DNA of 64,000 nt from Emydura subglobosa. Its lineage: Eukaryota > Chordata > Testudines > Chelidae. Positions 60,461-64,000 of this stretch are shown here, in pieces. The translations under genes were made by a program, and so were the position numbers. The stretch lies in assembly GCA_007922225.1 (NCBI GenBank), contig ML679966.1, positions 33,649,383 to 33,713,382 of the forward strand, written 5' to 3'. The first letter of the stretch is position 1. The number at the start of each line of letters is the position of its first letter. Under the pieces are notes generated by a model. It was not told where the DNA came from and made no database searches. It worked only from the letters and a program-made list of their open reading frames with translations.

Positions 60461-60744
60461 CCACTAGTAGTGCAAGCAGCTATTCAGTGGGCCAGACAAC
60501 AGCACCCCGGGACTGCTCTTCCTGATCAAGCTGCAGAAAAAGCTTGACCTCATTGGCCGCAAGGTATAGTTGTCTGCTGGCCTGCAATTCTGCATAGCTA
60601 GCCACCGGGCTATATTGGCAAAATATGACTTCAGCTCATACTCAAGACTGGCGGAATTCCAAGCCTCCCTCTTGGAGGAAAGCAAGCGGATTTCAAGGCT
60701 GTCATTGAAGAAGTCAAATTTGTATCCAAGGTCTCCCTCCAGGC

Positions 60745-61125
60745 GGCCAATGAGGTCAAGCTTTTTCTGCAGTGGTGTACTCCCAAATGGGACCTCTTTG
60801 CCACAACTGAAAATAGAAACTTCCTCTCTTCTGCTCCAGGGGAGCCTTGTGGGGGGGCTTTCTCCTTGGATGCCGGGCCTCCGCTATGCCTTCCCCCCAT
60901 TCCAGTCATACCACCGGTACTCTGCAGAGTGCAATGGGACCAGGCAACTGTCATACTCAGCCCTATTCTGGCCCCATCAGTATTGGTTCACAGACCTCCA
61001 CCTCTGCACCCGCTCTCCAATCTTCCTCCCCTGCTGAACCTGTTCACAAAGCAAAAGGGCCAGATCCTACATCTCAACCCACAACCTCTCCACCTCACAG
61101 CATGGTGTTTGGATGGGACTCATGA
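60745..61125 (+). pseudogene. RNase-H-like tail of the deleted DIRS reverse transcriptase
   Basis: 'KWDLFATTENRNFLS' near 60785 and 'GPPLCLPPIPVIPPVLCRVQ' near 60872 look like the C-terminal part of DIRS RT-RNase H. The core reverse transcriptase with its catalytic YxDD should precede this but is absent: gag-like text runs directly into this segment at about 60770. Confidence 0.55.
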
Positions 61126-61214
61126 ATAGACAATGTGTGCTGCACATTGGTATGGGACTGATTTAAAGTCGTTGCCCTGCAACTAGGGCTTCCTACCAAG
61201 CCAAATAGAGGTGA

Positions 61215-62110
61215 TTCATGGAATGGGCCTTCAACAACCATCACATCTTAACAAGCATATCTGTACTGACTGGTCTGGATTATCTACTCCATCTTCGTCT
61301 CTTGGGCCTCACGCACTCATCCATAAGAATACACCTGGCAGCAAGTAGTGCTTTCCTTCCACCTGTGGATGGGGCTTCCGAATTTAGCCACCCAACCTCT
61401 ATTCTATTCCTACAGGGCCTACTGAACGCATTTCCTTGCTTCAGGGAACACACCCTGACCTGGGATCTCAACTTAGTCCTTTCAGCTCTTACAAAACCAC
61501 CATTTGAACCCCTTGCGCACTCACCTACATGTCCATGAAGGTGCTCTTCCTAGTGGCCATCACCTCGGCCCAATGAGTCAGCGAAGTGGCAGGTATGATG
61601 GCAGATCCTGCTTACATGGTGTTCTACAGGGACAAAGTCTCCCTACAATTCCACCCAAGTTTCTTCCCAAGATGGCTTCACCGTTCTACCTCAACCAGGT
61701 CATTCATCTCCCCATCTTTTATTCCTTCGATGTCCGTTGTGCACTGGCCTCTTACCTCCATCATACCCGCACTTTCTGAGCCTTGTCAGGACTCTTCGTC
61801 ACGATAGCAGAGCACTGTCAGGCCCGCGCTCTCTTTTCCCAGTGCATTTCTAAATGGGTCTCCTGCTGTATCATGTAGCATTACTCCCTTTGCTGAGTTC
61901 CGCTACCTCTGAGCATCAAAGTTCATGCCACAAGGGCACAGGCCACTGTCTGCCTTCCTTGCAGACGTCCCATGGCAAGACATTTGCAGGATGGCAATGT
62001 GGGCCTCTGTTCACCCGTTCACTGCACATTATGCCATTGCCAACTCGTCCTCAATGGATGCACCAGTAGGCCACGCAGTCCAACAAACTCTAGCATATGC
62101 TGAGCCCTAG
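61215..62110 (+). pseudogene. tyrosine recombinase of the DIRS element
   Basis: Coding pieces in order: 61218-61538 (SIRIHLAASSAFLPP, TWDLNLVLSALTKPPFEPLA), 61504-61779 (SLPTIPPKFLPKMASPFYLN, then CALASYLHHTRTF) and 61925-62110 (AFLADVPWQDICRMAMWASV, then FTAHYAIANSSSMDAP). The final H-Y-A context fits the catalytic Tyr region. The upstream H-x-x-R box is not intact. DIRS elements integrate with this enzyme instead of a DDE integrase. Confidence 0.72.
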
Positions 62111-62192
62111 TGCCCACCTCTATTCTGGTCACTGCTCGCTATGCTACCCACATCAGTCATCCACATAGGGACCAGCACCCAAAGAAAAAGAG

Positions 62193-62240
62193 GAAGTTAC
62201 TGTAACTGATGGTTCTTTGAGATGTGTGGTCTCTGTCTGG
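62193..62240 (+). repeat. internal complementary region of the DIRS element
   Basis: 'gttactgtaactgatggttc' followed by 'tttgagatgtgtggtc' repeats the outer edge of the left terminus and is complementary to the right terminus. The location just inside the right repeat is as expected for DIRS1-type elements. Confidence 0.7.
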
Positions 62241-64000
62241 ATTCCCGTCCCCTCTGCTATGGGCTCAATACCTGTCAGTAAGAGGAAACTGAGGGAGCGT
62301 TGACTCATGCAGCCACATAAGACCTCGGACATACCACATAGAGGATGTAGGGCGTGCACGTGGGTTAATGGACACTACTCGAAACAGTTCGGCGCACATG
62401 TGCACCCACGTCTGGAATCCAGATTGGGACCACACATCTTGAAGAACCATCAGTTACAGTAAGTAACCTCTCTGTATGGCATTACTGCTGAATCACTAAG
62501 GTGTGCGCATAAGAAAATGCAGAGTGAGCAGCTTACTCAGTTTTTATATAGGTCTACTTGCAGTCAGATAAGTTGATCAAGTAAATACAAGGCTATAATT
62601 AAGTTTCTGGTTGCCTTAATCTGACTATGCCCAAATTGACTGAATATGTAATCACTACATTTTAAATCTGTATTATGGTAGAGTAATATATATGAATATA
62701 AACCGTTTTAGTTTATAAGAGAAACCATAACATTTTAAAAATGGAATCATGCCAAAACTCTTACTTGTGCTCAGATAACATGGTGAGTGTAGTGTAAAAT
62801 TATATAACAAGACTTGTGAACTGCTGTGTTACATAAAGCAGGATATTTTTTCAATTTGCTAATTACTTTCTTCTGGTAACCTAGGGACTTACTACTCTTC
62901 CTACAGACTTATTAAAAATGTACTTAGGTGTGTGCACACAACCTTAAATACCTCTTTATATCTGACATAAAACCAAATTGCACAGCTATTGAATAAGATA
63001 TTTAGATATAACAAAACTGAAAACTGAAGTCCTCTCCACCTACCAGTCTTTAGTTATCACTAATAGTTATCACTAATATCCTGTACTGCCATTAAAACTA
63101 GTCAAAATCTGTGTAAATTACTACTGTAGTAAAAGGAAAAGCTGTAATTCTGATATGCCTTGTTTTTGTTAATGAGATTACGTTCAAGAGAGGCAAGTGG
63201 AAACTCCTTAATCTAAAACTTCCACTAGACTAAATTTTCTCAGTCCTTTGGGAAACATTCTGTAATTGTAGTACAAGAGAAAGAGGTGTTAAATTAAGTT
63301 GTTTCTTAAGTTTAGAAATAAATGTAAAACAATTACAGATGAATTTTTACAATTGATAGTAGCCTTTAAAAGCTTAATTAAAATTCTGTATCTGTTCTTT
63401 CAGCTAAGTTGGATGTAAAGTATCTGCAGAAATTTTGTAGAATGTTTTCTTCCCCTGTTTTTCTTTAGTTTTCTGTTGGATTTTCTCTTTAAATAGATTT
63501 TTGCTGTATTTTATCTAAGATGTGACATGGATATCTTGCTGATTTTTAATAATAATAACAATAAGTCTTAATGGCAGAAAAAGCACATTGGTTTGCAGTA
63601 AAGCCATCTGGGAAATACCGTGTGTGTGCTTATCAGTTTTAGGATGACCCTTCAAATTTAATTAGAATATTTTAGTATCTTTTAGGAAAGGGTGGGGTGT
63701 AAGTGTAATCTAACAGCAGTGGTACAGGGAAAACCTTAGGACGTTATGTTGAGCTGGAGGTTTATTTTCCCCCCATTGTGATCTCACTCTTTATTTAGGA
63801 GATTTTAACAAACTGTTTTGGTGTGCTATGCCAAAAATACATCATTTGGTAACTTACCTCTAAACTTGGCATCCCACATTGCAGAGGGCTCTAAATTAAG
63901 TATGTGATTATGCAATTCTGAAACACTGTCAACAATTTCTGTTGCTGTGATTGTTGTGCAGTTGGGTGCTGCTCTGAATGCTCAGCTCTTCAGCCAGTTG

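Larger units (their letters stand above)
58781..62468 (+). mobile_element. DIRS-like tyrosine-recombinase retrotransposon, internally deleted
   Basis: The ends are inverted repeats of about 190 bp (58781-58982 and about 62280-62468), sharing 'tctggattccagacgtggg'-type text and the inner 'ccctcagtttcctcttac'. Near 62193-62240, next to the right repeat, a further copy of the outer edge ('tgatggttctttgagatgtg') forms the internal complementary region that DIRS elements use to make a circular template. Between them lie a gag-like region, an RNase-H-like remnant and a tyrosine recombinase. The reverse transcriptase is missing. No flanking duplication is expected for this class. Frames are broken throughout. 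Confidence 0.82.

Overview
The window is vertebrate genomic DNA, most likely turtle. The evidence is an intron-rich vertebrate gene (SLAIN2) set among CR1 LINEs, L2-like LINEs, Ty3/gypsy elements, a DIRS-type tyrosine-recombinase retrotransposon and foldback MITEs. That mixture is typical of Testudines, and placing it there is inference; no species-specific marker was checked. A 10-base run of N (50776-50785) inside a TG microsatellite is an assembly gap.

Positions 1-30.3 kb are intergenic and built from transposable elements. A CR1 tail opens the window. Further on come a non-autonomous hAT element (3673-4121) and a foldback element (6113-6390). Next is a decayed gene-like sequence with a PIN/FEN-nuclease-like part and a cysteine-rich tail (11.0-19.7 kb). 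It is split by a Gmr1-like Ty3/gypsy element (12529-19352, 5-bp target duplication). A sushi-like chromodomain gypsy relic (19749-23870), a pogo-like element (23927-24901) and an L2-like LINE split by an LTR insertion (27420-29099) follow.

From 30.4 to 31.65 kb lies a CpG island, the promoter and first exon of SLAIN2 on the plus strand. SLAIN2 encodes a microtubule plus-end tracking protein that works with EB proteins and ch-TOG/CKAP5. Exons 1-5 are at 31253-31626, 46422-46570, 55119-55283, 57062-57223 and 58331-58690; all splice sites are GT-AG and the reading frame is continuous. They encode about 403 residues of a protein that is about 580 residues in human, so the remaining 3' exons lie beyond the window.

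The SLAIN2 introns hold a CR1 copy carrying a nested hAT element, an L2-like reverse-transcriptase fragment, several foldback elements, a purine-rich minisatellite split by a MITE, and a short retroposed element with perfect 12-bp target duplications. Intron 5 holds a DIRS-like element (58781-62468) with inverted terminal repeats and an internal complementary region. No RNA genes, CRISPR arrays or bacterial features are present. SLAIN2 is the only intact host gene I can support.
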